Shown: one piece after another, positions 16,612 through 25,841 of the stretch
Position numbering within the stretch: position 1 is the stretch's first letter
How the letters are laid out: each line of letters starts with the position of its first letter
Source of the DNA: Rhizobium sp. Leaf306
Lineage (GTDB): Bacteria > Pseudomonadota > Alphaproteobacteria > Rhizobiales > Rhizobiaceae
Reading direction: 5' to 3'
Length of the DNA stretch: 64,000 nucleotides
Assembly (NCBI RefSeq): GCF_001423425.1
Contig: NZ_LMNX01000001.1
Location: 640,970 to 704,969, forward strand
Notes under the pieces: model-generated
The model's database searches: none
What the model was told of the DNA's origin: nothing
Seen by the model: only the letters and a program-made list of their open reading frames with translations
Position numbers and translations under genes: made by a program

Positions 16612-18024
16612 TCAGTCCCGATCGGGGGTCATGAAGTCGCGGTGATGGGTGCTCAGATACCGCAGCGTCGAGGCCGTATCGGCGGGTCTGCCGTGGTAAT
16701 AGCCCTGCCCCATGGCACAGCCCAGCGATCGCAGCATTTCCGCTTCTTCCGGCTGCTCGATGCCCTCGGCGACTACTTCCAGTTCCAGACCGTCGCACAT
16801 GGCGATGATCGCCCTGACGATGTGTCCAGAGGCACGGTCCGAGGTGATGCGGGAGACGAAGGCGCGATCGATCTTGACCTTGTCGAAGGTGAAGTCGCGC
16901 AGACGTCCGAGACTGGACTGACCGGTTCCGAAATCATCGAGCGAGATGCGCGCGCCTGCCTTGCGAAGATCCGTGATGATGCGCTCTGCCGTATCGGCCG
17001 AGGTCATCACAGCAGTCTCGGTGATCTCGAATTCCAGCCGATGCGGATCGAGCCCGACGCGGGCGAGCGTCGAAAGGATGCTTTCCGTGGTGGTCGGGTC
17101 CATCAGCTGGGCAGAGGACAGATTGAAGGACAGGAACAGATCCCGCGGCCAGGACAGCGCTGCCTCGGCCGCCTTGCGCAGCAGGGTTTCCGACAGCGCA
17201 TCGATGAAACCGCGCTCTTCGGCAAGCGGCACGAAGACGGCGGGCGATACGAAACCGAGATCCTTGTCGTTCCATCTCGCGAGTGCCTCGAACCCGACGA
17301 CCGATCCATCGTCCAGGCGCACGATAGGCTGGAAATGGACATCCACGGCATCGCTGATGATCGCATGGCGCAGCGCCTGTTCAAGCTGCGTCGCGCGCAT
17401 CATCTCCTGCGCGATTTCCTGGGAATAGACCGTGATCTGGCCGCGACCGCGGCGTTTGGACCGGTAAAGCGCGGTTTCAGCGCTCTTCAGCAGTTCCTCG
17501 AAATGCTCGCCGGCGAAGGGGTAGATGGCAAAGCCGAAGGACGCCGAGAGACGCACATTGCGATCCCCCAGATCATAGGGTGCGGAAAGAACATCCCGGA
17601 TCATCTGGCCGATCCGTTCGGCACCGGTGCGCTCGAAGACGAGCGGCAGCACGAAGGCAAACTCGTCGCCGTCGTGACGAGTGACCGTTGCGCCATCCGG
17701 AATGCAGGCCTTGAGGCGATGCGCCACCTGGCAGAGGATCTCGTCGCCCGCTTCCATACCGAACAGGTCGTTGATCGGCTTGAAACCATCGAGATTGGCA
17801 ATGCAAACAGTAAACGGGGCGGGATCGGCTGCACGCTCTGCGGCGAGAAGGTGAACCTTGTCGCGCATACGGTGTCGGTTTCCAAGACCCGTAAGCGGGT
17901 CGCTATAAGCCTTGGCCTGCAGCTCATGCTGACGGAGCTGCGGCAACGGGTTTTCCGCCAACGTCATAAGTTTATCCGCTTGCACCACATTTGATAGGCG
18001 ACGATGCGGGACAAAGCTTAACAT
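16612..18024 (-). CDS. Degenerate GGDEF plus EAL domain c-di-GMP phosphodiesterase
   Basis: A 470-residue cytoplasmic protein with no membrane segment. The GGDEF domain (about 38-195) has the signature altered to RHDGDEF and no RxxD inhibitory site nearby. The EAL domain (about 205-455) retains FEALARW, NLSSAQL, FEITET, DDFGTG, KIDRAF and AEGIEQ, that is, the metal and catalytic residues. It is therefore most likely a phosphodiesterase with a regulatory or weak GGDEF domain. It lies 54 bp after the PAS/receiver gene on the same strand, suggesting one signalling operon. Confidence 0.88.
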   Translation of the reverse strand: MLSFVPHRRLSNVVQADKLMTLAENPLPQLRQHELQAKAYSDPLTGLGNRHRMRDKVHLLAAERAADPAPFTVCIANLDGFKPINDLFGMEAGDEILCQVAHRLKACIPDGATVTRHDGDEFAFVLPLVFERTGAERIGQMIRDVLSAPYDLGDRNVRLSASFGFAIYPFAGEHFEELLKSAETALYRSKRRGRGQITVYSQEIAQEMMRATQLEQALRHAIISDAVDVHFQPIVRLDDGSVVGFEALARWNDKDLGFVSPAVFVPLAEERGFIDALSETLLRKAAEAALSWPRDLFLSFNLSSAQLMDPTTTESILSTLARVGLDPHRLEFEITETAVMTSADTAERIITDLRKAGARISLDDFGTGQSSLGRLRDFTFDKVKIDRAFVSRITSDRASGHIVRAIIAMCDGLELEVVAEGIEQPEEAEMLRSLGCAMGQGYYHGRPADTASTLRYLSTHHRDFMTPDRD

Positions 18025-18078
18025 TTCATAGCGGAACCGTAGCGTTTCGGGATAGCCGCCCGCGCTTCCGATCCATGC

Positions 18079-19761
18079 TCAAGACAGCATCTGCTGCGAA
18101 CCGGCAACGACGAGAAATTTCGCGAACAGGGTTTCCAGCACATCGGGACTGATCGGCTTCAGGATCACGTCGTCCATTCCCGATGCAAAGCATTCCTCGC
18201 GGTCGCGGTCGAATGCCTGGGCGAGAACGCCGACGATCGGTGTCGACGCCTGCCCTTCTTCCTCGAGCGTGCGGATCGCCCGCGCTGCCTCGAAGCCGTT
18301 CAGGGTCGGCAGAGTGACATCCATCAGCACCAGCGAAGGACGAAGCTCGTGCCACATCCTGACCACCTCTTCTCCATCGACCGCAATCGCATAGCGGTAC
18401 CCGAGGCTTTCGAGGATCTGCGAGAACACGATCTGGTTCACCTCGTTATCTTCAGCAACAAGGATATCGACGCAGGGCTGAGGGTCATCGGGCAGGATCT
18501 GCCAGTTGTCTTCTTCGTCCTGTTCGACAGGTCCACGCAACTTGGTCAGTTCGCGGCTGAGGGTGGGAACGAGATGCTCTTCGAGAGCCGCAGCATCGAA
18601 GGCCACGACCTGTTTGTCGTAATTTGAGCCGATGGCGCGGCAGGCGGATGCCAGATCGCGATCCGCGACGATGAGATCGACCCTGACCGCGGCGTTGGAC
18701 ACGAGTTCGAGGCAAAGCGCCAGTTCGTGTTCATCAACGACCGAGGATGCCTCGACCTGAAAATCCGCAAGGATCGCCTTCGCGGTTCCGGTGAAAAGCG
18801 GGTCGCTTGAAACGATCAGGATCTGGCTTCCGGCGATATCGGGATCCGCGCCCTGCAAAGCGTCCCGCATCTTGCTCTTGCGATGCAGCTTGGCGGAAAA
18901 CAGATTGGGGTCGTCGAACAGGCGGATAAAGCCACGCCCGTCCTCTTCCACCTCCACCATCCGGGAAATGTCCTGCATGGCGGTGACGAGATAGTACCGG
19001 CCCGGCTTGCCGATCCGGTACTTGTTGGCGACGATCACCATCTGCGAGCCATCCGGCCGCGTCAGACGCTCCGGCAGCTGGATCTCTTCGCCGTCTTCCA
19101 CCACCCGGCGGTTGATACCGTCGAGCCGCTGGGCCAAGGCCGGAGCATGGATGTCGGTCCCCGTGCAGCCGAGCAGCGCTTCGGCGGGGAGATCGTGAAA
19201 GCGGCAGGCAGCCTTGTTGACGGCGACGAAGGCGAGATTGGTGTCCTTGACCATGACCGGGAACGGCAGGTTGTCGAGGATATCCTCGGTCAACTGCACA
19301 CGCTCCATGTCGGCGCGCCACTGCTCTTCGCGCTTGCGCTGTTCGGAAACGTCCCGGAGGATGCAGACGCCGTAGCCCGACGGCAGGCGCCGTTTGGCAA
19401 GACTGATCCAGCGATCGGCACCACGGCGCATCAGCGCCTCGTGCCGCTCCTTCCAGAGCGTGGCAATATTGTCGGAAATCCAGTCGTCGCGGCTGAGCAA
19501 TCGTTTTGTGCCGCCGGTCTCGGACATGAACCGTCCGCCGCCGTCATAGATGGCACCAAGGAGATCGCGCAGCCGTGTACCGGGTGCAAGGACGCTGTCA
19601 GGAATGCCGAGAAGGATGGTCAGTTGTTGACCGGCAAAGATCAACAGGTCGTTCTTGTCGTAGACGACAAGGCCGCCTGAGTGCCCACCCGAGATCGCCT
19701 CGGAAATCACTTCCATCATCGCAGTCTGAATGTCCGCGTCCGCCGACGCCAAATCATTCAT
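18079..19761 (-). CDS. PAS and tandem receiver domain signalling protein without a kinase core
   Basis: A 560-residue protein. Two PAS-like domains (about 20-140 and 155-275) are followed by a degenerate receiver-like domain (about 315-410, QILIVSSDPLFTG with LIVADRD at the phosphorylation strand). A canonical C-terminal receiver follows (about 430-555, DILVAEDNEVNQ, phospho-acceptor aspartate in LVLMDVTLP, lysine in ILKPIS). HisKA and HATPase domains are absent, so it must receive phosphate from another kinase or act through binding. It is the upstream partner of the GGDEF-EAL gene, which suggests that its receiver controls c-di-GMP turnover. Confidence 0.85.
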   Translation of the reverse strand: MNDLASADADIQTAMMEVISEAISGGHSGGLVVYDKNDLLIFAGQQLTILLGIPDSVLAPGTRLRDLLGAIYDGGGRFMSETGGTKRLLSRDDWISDNIATLWKERHEALMRRGADRWISLAKRRLPSGYGVCILRDVSEQRKREEQWRADMERVQLTEDILDNLPFPVMVKDTNLAFVAVNKAACRFHDLPAEALLGCTGTDIHAPALAQRLDGINRRVVEDGEEIQLPERLTRPDGSQMVIVANKYRIGKPGRYYLVTAMQDISRMVEVEEDGRGFIRLFDDPNLFSAKLHRKSKMRDALQGADPDIAGSQILIVSSDPLFTGTAKAILADFQVEASSVVDEHELALCLELVSNAAVRVDLIVADRDLASACRAIGSNYDKQVVAFDAAALEEHLVPTLSRELTKLRGPVEQDEEDNWQILPDDPQPCVDILVAEDNEVNQIVFSQILESLGYRYAIAVDGEEVVRMWHELRPSLVLMDVTLPTLNGFEAARAIRTLEEEGQASTPIVGVLAQAFDRDREECFASGMDDVILKPISPDVLETLFAKFLVVAGSQQMLS

Positions 19762-20087
19762 GTGACAAAACCCCCTGTGTGTTCACAGACTCGGCCAATC
19801 GCCGGCACCATGCGGTGCAATCCGTCTCAATTAATCAAGTCGGGTAAGACACATGCTGGCTTCAAGTCCTCGAACAAAGGGCCGATCCTCGTGTACGGGT
19901 GCCCAGCCGGCCCATACATCGGTTCCTCTGCGGAGAGCTGGCGCTCTCCCGGGTTCATCCTGTTCAACTCAGATTGAATATCGGTTTTCGGTTAAGGCCG
20001 AATTAAGATAGGCTTGCTGCAGGGCTTGCAGGGGACAAACCATCCGGCAGCCTTTCCTTCCCGCCGGAAATCCTTGAAAATAGCGCC
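19762..20087. other. Divergent regulatory region between the PAS-receiver gene and mutL
   Basis: This 326-bp gap contains promoters for both divergent genes. Visible elements are a perfect 7-bp stem (GGAGAGC / GCTCTCC, 19932-19949) with a 4-nt loop and no T run, a TTAA-N7-TTAA motif (annotated separately), and a GTTC-N5-GTTC pair at 19953-19965 whose spacing does not fit a LexA box. No reading frame looks real. Confidence 0.5.
19992..20006. promoter_or_regulatory. CtrA-type binding motif TTAA-N7-TTAA
   Basis: TTAA-GGCCGAA-TTAA exactly matches the full CtrA consensus of alphaproteobacteria. It is 81 bp before the mutL start and about 230 bp before the PAS-receiver start. The eight fixed A/T bases are rare in this GC-rich DNA. 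Binding is inferred only from the match. Confidence 0.45.
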
Positions 20088-21899
20088 ATGTTCATCAAGC
20101 AGCTTTCCGAAACGCTCATCAACCAGATCGCTGCCGGCGAGGTCATCGAGCGACCCGCAAGCGCTGTCAAAGAACTGGTCGAAAACGCCATCGATGCGGG
20201 TGCGACGCGCATCGAGATCGCCACGGCGGGCGGTGGCAAGTCTCTTCTGCGCGTCACGGACAATGGATCGGGCATGGAGCCCGCCGATCTCGACCTCGCG
20301 ATCCGCCGCCACTGCACCTCGAAGATCGCGACGACGCTCGACGATATCAGAACGCTCGGCTTTCGCGGCGAGGCACTGCCGTCGATCGGGTCGGTCGCGA
20401 AACTCACGATCACCAGCCGGCGCCAAGGGAGCGACAGCGGCTCGCAGGTGTCGGTGACCGGTGGCAAGACGACCGCGGCGCGGCCGGCACCGGCCAATCC
20501 CGGCACGGTGGTGGAAGTTCGCGACATCTTCTTTGCAACGCCGGCACGCCTGAAATTCCTGAAGACCGAACGGGCGGAAGCCGGTGCGATCACCGAAATC
20601 GTCAAGCGCATGGCGATCGCTTTTCCGCATGTGCGTTTCGTTCTGTCGGGCTCCGACCGCACCACGCTGGACCTGCCGGCGACCGGCGAGGACCATCTGG
20701 CGCGCATGGCGCAGGTTCTCGGGGCCGAGTTTCGCGACAATGCGATCGAGATTGACGCGATGCGCGAGGATGTGGGCCTCACAGGCTTTGTCGGGCTGCC
20801 GACGTTCCACCGGGGCAATTCGGGACATCAATACGCCTTCGTCAACGGACGGCCGGTGCAGGACAAGCTCATCCTGTCGGCCATCCGCGGTGCCTATGCG
20901 GAGCGGATGCCGTCCGGTCGCTATCCGGTGGCGGTTCTGTCCATCACGCTCGATCCGGCGCTGGTGGATGTCAACGTACACCCGGCCAAGGCCGACGTCC
21001 GGTTTCGCGATCCGGGGCTGGTACGCGGGCTGATCGTCGGCGCCATCCGCGAGGCGTTGCACCGCGAGGGCGACCGGGCGAACACGACCGGCGCATCCGG
21101 CATGATGCAGGCGTTCAGGCCGGGGTTTTCATCCGGCCACGCCTATCGGCCCCCGACGCCAGCGCCCTGGAGCCCTGCGGCATCGCCGTCCCGGCCGCTG
21201 CAGGCACCGTTCGGCTTCGGGGAACGGGCGCAGCAGGGTTTCGACGGTCTAACCATGCCGGCGGCCCGCACGGACGATGCCATATCTGAAACGGTGCATG
21301 TCCCGGAGGACCGGCAGCGCCACCGGCTCGGTGCGGCGCGCGCGCAGGTGCACGAGAACTATATCGTCGCCCAGACGGAAAACGGCCTCGTCATCGTCGA
21401 CCAGCATGCGGCCCATGAAAGGCTGGTCTACGAGGCGCTGCGTCAGGCTTTGAACGACAAGCGGCTGGCGTCCCAGGTTCTGCTCATTCCGGAGATCGTC
21501 GATCTGCCGGAAGAGGAATGCGACCGGCTGATGATGCATGCGGAGGAACTCGACCGGCTGGGGCTGGCGGTCGAGCGGTTCGGTCCCGGCGCGGTTGCGG
21601 TGCGCGAAACGCCGGCGATGCTTGGCGAAGTTGATGCATCCTCGCTGATCCGCGATCTTGCCGACGAAGTGGCCGAATGGGGCACGGCCGGTGCCCTGCG
21701 CGGCAAGTTGGAATATGTCGCGGCCACCATGGCCTGCCATGGCTCGGTGCGCTCAGGGCGCCGGCTTCGGCCCGACGAGATGAATGCGCTTTTGCGCCAG
21801 ATGGAGGCGACGCCCGGTTCCGGCACCTGCAACCATGGCCGCCCGACCTATATCGAACTTAAGCTGTCCGACATCGAACGCCTGTTCGGGCGGACTTGA
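20088..21899 (+). CDS. mutL: DNA mismatch repair protein MutL
   Basis: A 603-residue MutL. The N-terminal GHKL ATPase has [18 protein letters not shown] and [13 protein letters not shown] in the first 100 residues. A proline-rich linker runs from about 335 to 425. The C-terminal dimerisation domain contains [12 protein letters not shown], which matches the DQHA(x)2E(x)4E metal motif of endonuclease-proficient MutL proteins. That means it probably nicks DNA itself, as expected in organisms without MutH. mutS is not in the window. Confidence 0.96.
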   Translation: MFIKQLSETLINQIAAGEVIERPASAVKELVENAIDAGATRIEIATAGGGKSLLRVTDNGSGMEPADLDLAIRRHCTSKIATTLDDIRTLGFRGEALPSIGSVAKLTITSRRQGSDSGSQVSVTGGKTTAARPAPANPGTVVEVRDIFFATPARLKFLKTERAEAGAITEIVKRMAIAFPHVRFVLSGSDRTTLDLPATGEDHLARMAQVLGAEFRDNAIEIDAMREDVGLTGFVGLPTFHRGNSGHQYAFVNGRPVQDKLILSAIRGAYAERMPSGRYPVAVLSITLDPALVDVNVHPAKADVRFRDPGLVRGLIVGAIREALHREGDRANTTGASGMMQAFRPGFSSGHAYRPPTPAPWSPAASPSRPLQAPFGFGERAQQGFDGLTMPAARTDDAISETVHVPEDRQRHRLGAARAQVHENYIVAQTENGLVIVDQHAAHERLVYEALRQALNDKRLASQVLLIPEIVDLPEEECDRLMMHAEELDRLGLAVERFGPGAVAVRETPAMLGEVDASSLIRDLADEVAEWGTAGALRGKLEYVAATMACHGSVRSGRRLRPDEMNALLRQMEATPGSGTCNHGRPTYIELKLSDIERLFGRT

Positions 21900-21978
21900 A
21901 GGCTTGCCATGCGCGGTGTAGGGAATGGCGGCCAAAGGCGCGAGCAATCCGATGTTTTTTCGCAGGAGACGCAGACAG

Positions 21979-22212
21979 ATGAACCGGTTCGAAGGCGGCA
22001 GCTTCCGCGAGGCGAAAATCCGGTACCTGGATGGCGACTACCAGATCGTCAGCAGCGGTTCATACGTGATCTGCGCGATGACGGGTGCACAGATCCCGGT
22101 CGACGAGCTCAAATACTGGAGCGTGGCGCGGCAGGAAGCCTATGCCGATTGCGCGTCCTCGCTGGAAGCCGACAAGCGCTCCGGCCTGCTGCCGAACCAG
22201 AGCCGGGCTTAA
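21979..22212 (+). CDS. DUF2093 domain protein
   Basis: A 77-residue protein matching the small DUF2093 family found in Rhizobiales; the core is KIRYLDGDYQIVSSGSYVICAMTG followed by IPVDELKYWSV. No cysteine pair or membrane segment is present beyond a single cysteine. The start is set by CAGGAGAC ten nt upstream of the ATG; longer in-frame versions start inside or before that site. It is 79 bp after mutL on the same strand and may be cotranscribed. Function unknown. Confidence 0.82.
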   Translation: MNRFEGGSFREAKIRYLDGDYQIVSSGSYVICAMTGAQIPVDELKYWSVARQEAYADCASSLEADKRSGLLPNQSRA

Positions 22213-22244
22213 GCACAATCAACCGACGCGCGCTTGCGCCCTGA

Positions 22245-23285
22245 TCAGGGTTTAACGCCGTTCTTCAATCGACGTTCGCGAAAACGGGCGAGTGCTGCGT
22301 CGATGATCTGGCCGGGCGCCTTCGGATTGTCGAAGATCATCTCCACGTCCACCACCTGTACCCGGTTGAGCAGTTTTTCGGCCGGACCGTGATGACCGAC
22401 GAGACGCACCGCGTCCTTGGCCGTCGTCACGAGATGGAGACCGTTCCTGTCGGCATCCTCCAGCAGGCTTTCGATTTCATCCGCCGTGAAGAAATGATGG
22501 TCCGGGAACGACCGGCGCTCTGAAATCAACCCGCCGACGCTGTTGACCGTGCGGTAAAATTTTTCCGGATCGGCAATCCCGGTAAAGGCGAGAAGATTTG
22601 TGCCCGCCAGCGACTGGCCGGGGCTTGGATCGAGTGTCGCGACGTGGACCTGCTTGCCGGCGCGCGATGCCTGGCGCACGATCCTGTCGGCCGCGTCGCC
22701 GGTGCCGACCTTGAGGATGGCGGAGGCCTGGCGCATCTGCTCGGCCAGCGGTGCCCGCACGGGACCGCCCGGCACGAGATGGCCGTTGCCGATGCCGCGG
22801 ACGGAATCGATCACGACAAGCGCGAAATCGATCGAGAGACGGGCGCTCTGGAACCCGTCATCCATGATGATGAGATCGACGCCGTTTTCCGCCAGCATCC
22901 TTGCACCATCAACGCGGCGGCGGGAAATGACGGTCATCGCTTCGCGCTCGAGAAGCAGCGCTTCGTCGCCGACGGCTTCGGCTTTGTGTTTGGAACGATC
23001 GACCATTGTCGTGACGTCGAGCGATCCGCCATAGCCGCGGGTGAGGAAGCCGGGGGTGAGGCCCTTCGCCTTGGCGGCGCGGGCAAGCGTGATCGCCGTC
23101 GGTGTCTTGCCGGCGCCGCCGACGGTGAAGTTTCCGACGCAGATGACCGGCAGGGGCGCCTGCGCCCGCTTCGACTTCGCCATGCGGCGGCCGGAGACGG
23201 CACCATAGACGAACGAAACCGGCGACAGCGCCCAGACGCGCCAGTCGGCCTTGGTCCACCAGAAGGGCGGCGCTTCGGAAACCAC
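22245..23285 (-). CDS. lpxK: Tetraacyldisaccharide 4'-kinase LpxK
   Basis: A 346-residue inner-membrane-associated kinase that phosphorylates the lipid A precursor at the 4' position. The N terminus carries [18 protein letters not shown], usual in the family. The Walker A motif is [12 protein letters not shown] (about 51-62). A metal/base motif follows at [12 protein letters not shown]. The start codon is GTG, three nt after the HAD gene stop. It is the third gene of a waaA-HAD-lpxK run, so Kdo transfer and lipid A phosphorylation are encoded together. Confidence 0.95.
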   Translation of the reverse strand: MVSEAPPFWWTKADWRVWALSPVSFVYGAVSGRRMAKSKRAQAPLPVICVGNFTVGGAGKTPTAITLARAAKAKGLTPGFLTRGYGGSLDVTTMVDRSKHKAEAVGDEALLLEREAMTVISRRRVDGARMLAENGVDLIIMDDGFQSARLSIDFALVVIDSVRGIGNGHLVPGGPVRAPLAEQMRQASAILKVGTGDAADRIVRQASRAGKQVHVATLDPSPGQSLAGTNLLAFTGIADPEKFYRTVNSVGGLISERRSFPDHHFFTADEIESLLEDADRNGLHLVTTAKDAVRLVGHHGPAEKLLNRVQVVDVEMIFDNPKAPGQIIDAALARFRERRLKNGVKP

Positions 23286-23288
23286 CGC

Positions 23289-24047
23289 TCAGCCCGCCGC
23301 AGCCGGTGCCGAGACCGGCAGGAGGGCGGCAAAGGCGGAGATATCGTCGAGGCAGAGATCGGCGGCAGTCGACAGCGTCTGGCGCGAACCGGTCCCGGTC
23401 AAAACCGCGACCTTGATGCCGGCGCCGGCCGCCTCGCCCATATGCATGTCGTGATTGTTGTCGCCGACCATCGCCACCTGTTCCGGTTCGAGACCGACGA
23501 CCTCGCAGAATTTCAGGAACATGCCGGGTTTGGGCTTCACACCAAAACCGCTGTCATAGCCGCAGATGAAATCGACATGATCGATAAAGCCGAAACGGAT
23601 CGCCGTCTGGCGGATGGCTTCCTCATTGTCGCTGGAGGCGATGCCGAGCTTCAGGCCGCGTGCCTTCAGCGCGCCGAAGAAGGCGGCGAGATCGGTGACC
23701 GGAACGGAATATTCGGCAGAGCGAACGAAGAGTGCATCGAGCTGACGGGTGAGATCTGCCACATCCATGGGGGCGCCTGCGGACACGAAACCTGCGGCGA
23801 TCTCGGCGGCATTGCCGGCCGCAAGCAGGCTATCGGCACGGGTGTGGCCGGATACGGGATCCATGCCGCCGGCTTGCAGGAGGCGCATTTCGAGATCCGC
23901 ATCGCCGCCCGACGCGATGCGGGCCGCTTCGCGGTTCACCGGGCCCCAGCTCGCATCATAGTGCAAAAGCGTGCCGTCCTTGTCGAACAGGATGCCGGCG
24001 ATATGCGAGAAGTCCATATCCGCCACGTCGCTTGTCGCCCCGGCCAT
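23289..24047 (-). CDS. HAD-superfamily hydrolase (phosphoglycolate phosphatase-like)
   Basis: A 252-residue HAD phosphatase. Motif I is LFDKDGTLLHYD (about 20-31), motif II is the serine/threonine region around LGIASSDNEEA, and motif III/IV is KPKPGMFLKF followed by VAMVGDNNHDMHMGEAAGAG. A cap domain of about 70 residues lies between motifs I and II. Its start overlaps the waaA stop by one base and lpxK follows after three nt, so it is translationally tied to lipid A-Kdo genes. The substrate is not evident. Confidence 0.88.
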   Translation of the reverse strand: MAGATSDVADMDFSHIAGILFDKDGTLLHYDASWGPVNREAARIASGGDADLEMRLLQAGGMDPVSGHTRADSLLAAGNAAEIAAGFVSAGAPMDVADLTRQLDALFVRSAEYSVPVTDLAAFFGALKARGLKLGIASSDNEEAIRQTAIRFGFIDHVDFICGYDSGFGVKPKPGMFLKFCEVVGLEPEQVAMVGDNNHDMHMGEAAGAGIKVAVLTGTGSRQTLSTAADLCLDDISAFAALLPVSAPAAAG

Positions 24048-25375
24048 CAGCGTGCAGCACCGGCGGCGGCTGTCTTCGGCTGAAGTCTGGCGCTGACGGT
24101 CAGCGGATTGACGTAAGGTTCGAGCGCCTTGACGGTCTTGGCCAACGCGCCGCGCATTTCGTCCATCGCGTCATGGCCGGCTTCGACCATCTTGCGGCGG
24201 GCAAGGTCGTTGATCATCAGGTAATGCACGGCCTTTGCTAGCATTTCGACATCGCGGACCATCCGGGCACCGCCCTTCTTGACGAGATGCTGGTAGGCAT
24301 CGCGGAAATTGTCGATGTTCGGGCCGGACAGAACGGCAGATCCGAGCATGGCCGGCTCCAGCGGGTTCTGGCCGCCCTCGTTGGTCAACGACTTGCCGAC
24401 GAAGGAGATTTCGGTCAGCCGCAGATAGAGACCCATTTCGCCGATGGAATCGCCGAGGAAAATATCGGTTTCCGGCGTGATCGTGTCGTTGCGCGAGCGG
24501 CGGGCGACGGTGAGCCCCTCCGCCTTCAGCATCTCCTCGATCGCATCTGCGCGATCCGGATGACGGGGCACGAGGATGGTCAACAGGTTGCTTTTCGGCT
24601 TCAGCGCCCGATGCACGGTGGCGGCGGCCTTTTCCTCGCCATCGAACGTGGAGATCGCAGCCCAGGTCTTGCGCTCGCCGATTTCGGCCTTGTAGCGGGC
24701 CAGAAGCTCCTCGTCACATGGCGGCGGGTCGGTATCGGTCTTGAGGTTGCCGGACACGATCACCGGCCAGGCGCCGAGATCACGGAAACGCTCCGCATCG
24801 AGATCGGACTGGGCCACCACGAGGGCCAGCTTTTCGAACAGCGCTTCGGCGATGGTATTATGATTGTGCCAGCGCGTGAACGAGCGATCGGAGAGGCGTG
24901 CATTGACGCGGATCTGCGGGATGCGACGCCGCGCCAGCTCGGCCACCGTCGTCGGCCAGATTTCGGACTCGGCCGTAATGCACGCATCCGGCTTCCAGTA
25001 GGAGACAAAGCGCTTGATGGAGAATTTCAGATCGAACGGCACATATTGATGAATGACTTCATCGCCGAGCCTGGCATCGACCAGTGCTGCGGATGTAACG
25101 GTCCCTGTCGTCAGCAGGACATGGATCTCGCGACGGCGAAGTTCGCGGATCAGCGGCATGATCGACATGGTTTCGCCGACGCTTGCGGCATGAACCCAGA
25201 CCAGCGGTCCGCGCGGGCGCGGCAGGCTGGCATAGCCGAGCCTTTCGAGACGGCGCGAGGAATCTTCCTTGCCCTTCATCGACCGGTACGTGAGGTACGG
25301 CCCGGCAAAGGGATAAAGCGCGATGCCGGCCAGGCGGTATCCCGCCAGGGCCATGCGAGCCATACTGCCGCTCAT
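24047..25375 (-). CDS. waaA: 3-deoxy-D-manno-octulosonic acid transferase WaaA
   Basis: A 442-residue GT-B (GT30) glycosyltransferase that adds Kdo to lipid IVA on the cytoplasmic face. A hydrophobic N-terminal membrane anchor (about 5-20) is followed by LVWVHAASVGETMSIMPLI with the catalytic glutamate. FVGKSLTNEGGQNPLEPAML is the family signature in the C-terminal half. ATG at 25375 has GTGGGGG upstream at good spacing and was chosen over a GTG at 25390. It heads the waaA-HAD-lpxK operon. Confidence 0.95.
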   Translation of the reverse strand: MSGSMARMALAGYRLAGIALYPFAGPYLTYRSMKGKEDSSRRLERLGYASLPRPRGPLVWVHAASVGETMSIMPLIRELRRREIHVLLTTGTVTSAALVDARLGDEVIHQYVPFDLKFSIKRFVSYWKPDACITAESEIWPTTVAELARRRIPQIRVNARLSDRSFTRWHNHNTIAEALFEKLALVVAQSDLDAERFRDLGAWPVIVSGNLKTDTDPPPCDEELLARYKAEIGERKTWAAISTFDGEEKAAATVHRALKPKSNLLTILVPRHPDRADAIEEMLKAEGLTVARRSRNDTITPETDIFLGDSIGEMGLYLRLTEISFVGKSLTNEGGQNPLEPAMLGSAVLSGPNIDNFRDAYQHLVKKGGARMVRDVEMLAKAVHYLMINDLARRKMVEAGHDAMDEMRGALAKTVKALEPYVNPLTVSARLQPKTAAAGAAR

Positions 25376-25542
25376 CGCTTTTGCCCCCACTGCATGATGG
25401 CCGTCATCAATCCCGGTCGTCCTTCTGATATCGTATCAGTCGCCGAATTTCTGTCATGCACAAATGCGTCAAAAAGGGGTCCCGGACCCTATGTTCCAGA
25501 CCTTGGCATTTCGAAACCTGGCAGATCAGGCTTGCTTCAGCG

Positions 25543-25785
25543 TTACTTGGGGCCTGGCTCGAGCAGGCGATGCATGTGAACGATGAAATAGCGCATCTGG
25601 GCGTTGTCGACCGTCTGCTGTGCCTTGCTGCGCCAGGCCGTCAGGGCCGTTGCATAATCGGGATAGATGCCGACGATATCCAGCGCCGCAAGATCCTTGA
25701 ACTGAACCTCTTCGAGGCTCGAAAGTTCGCCACCGAAAACCAGATGCAGAAGCTGTTTCTTGTCAGTCGTCGCGGTCATGTCCAT
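25543..25785 (-). CDS. DUF4170 domain protein
   Basis: An 80-residue cytoplasmic protein of the DUF4170 family. Conserved stretches are LHLVFGGEL, LDIVGIYPDYATALTAWR, and DNAQMRYFIVHMHRLL. Two close in-frame ATGs (25785 and 25779) are both usable. It lies between waaA and cysQ on the same strand, as commonly seen in rhizobia. The compact alpha/beta pattern is consistent with a small regulatory or structural role, but the function is unknown. Confidence 0.85.
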   Translation of the reverse strand: MDMTATTDKKQLLHLVFGGELSSLEEVQFKDLAALDIVGIYPDYATALTAWRSKAQQTVDNAQMRYFIVHMHRLLEPGPK

Positions 25786-25841
25786 CCTGTCCCGTTTATC
25801 CTCTCCGCCCGATCCTCATCTGCGGCATTACGCCACAAAGG

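Noticed and set aside
15352..17994. An 880-residue plus-strand open frame across the flavoprotein and the GGDEF-EAL gene
   Set aside because: It spans two well-supported minus-strand genes and has no domain, no ribosome-binding site and shadow-type composition.
19953..19965. A GTTC-N5-GTTC pair before mutL
   Set aside because: The spacing is two bases short of the LexA requirement.
19860..19970. A possible tRNA or small RNA near 19.9 kb
   Set aside because: The stem-loop and GTTCATCC stretch recall a T-arm, but no acceptor stem, anticodon arm or T run could be assembled.
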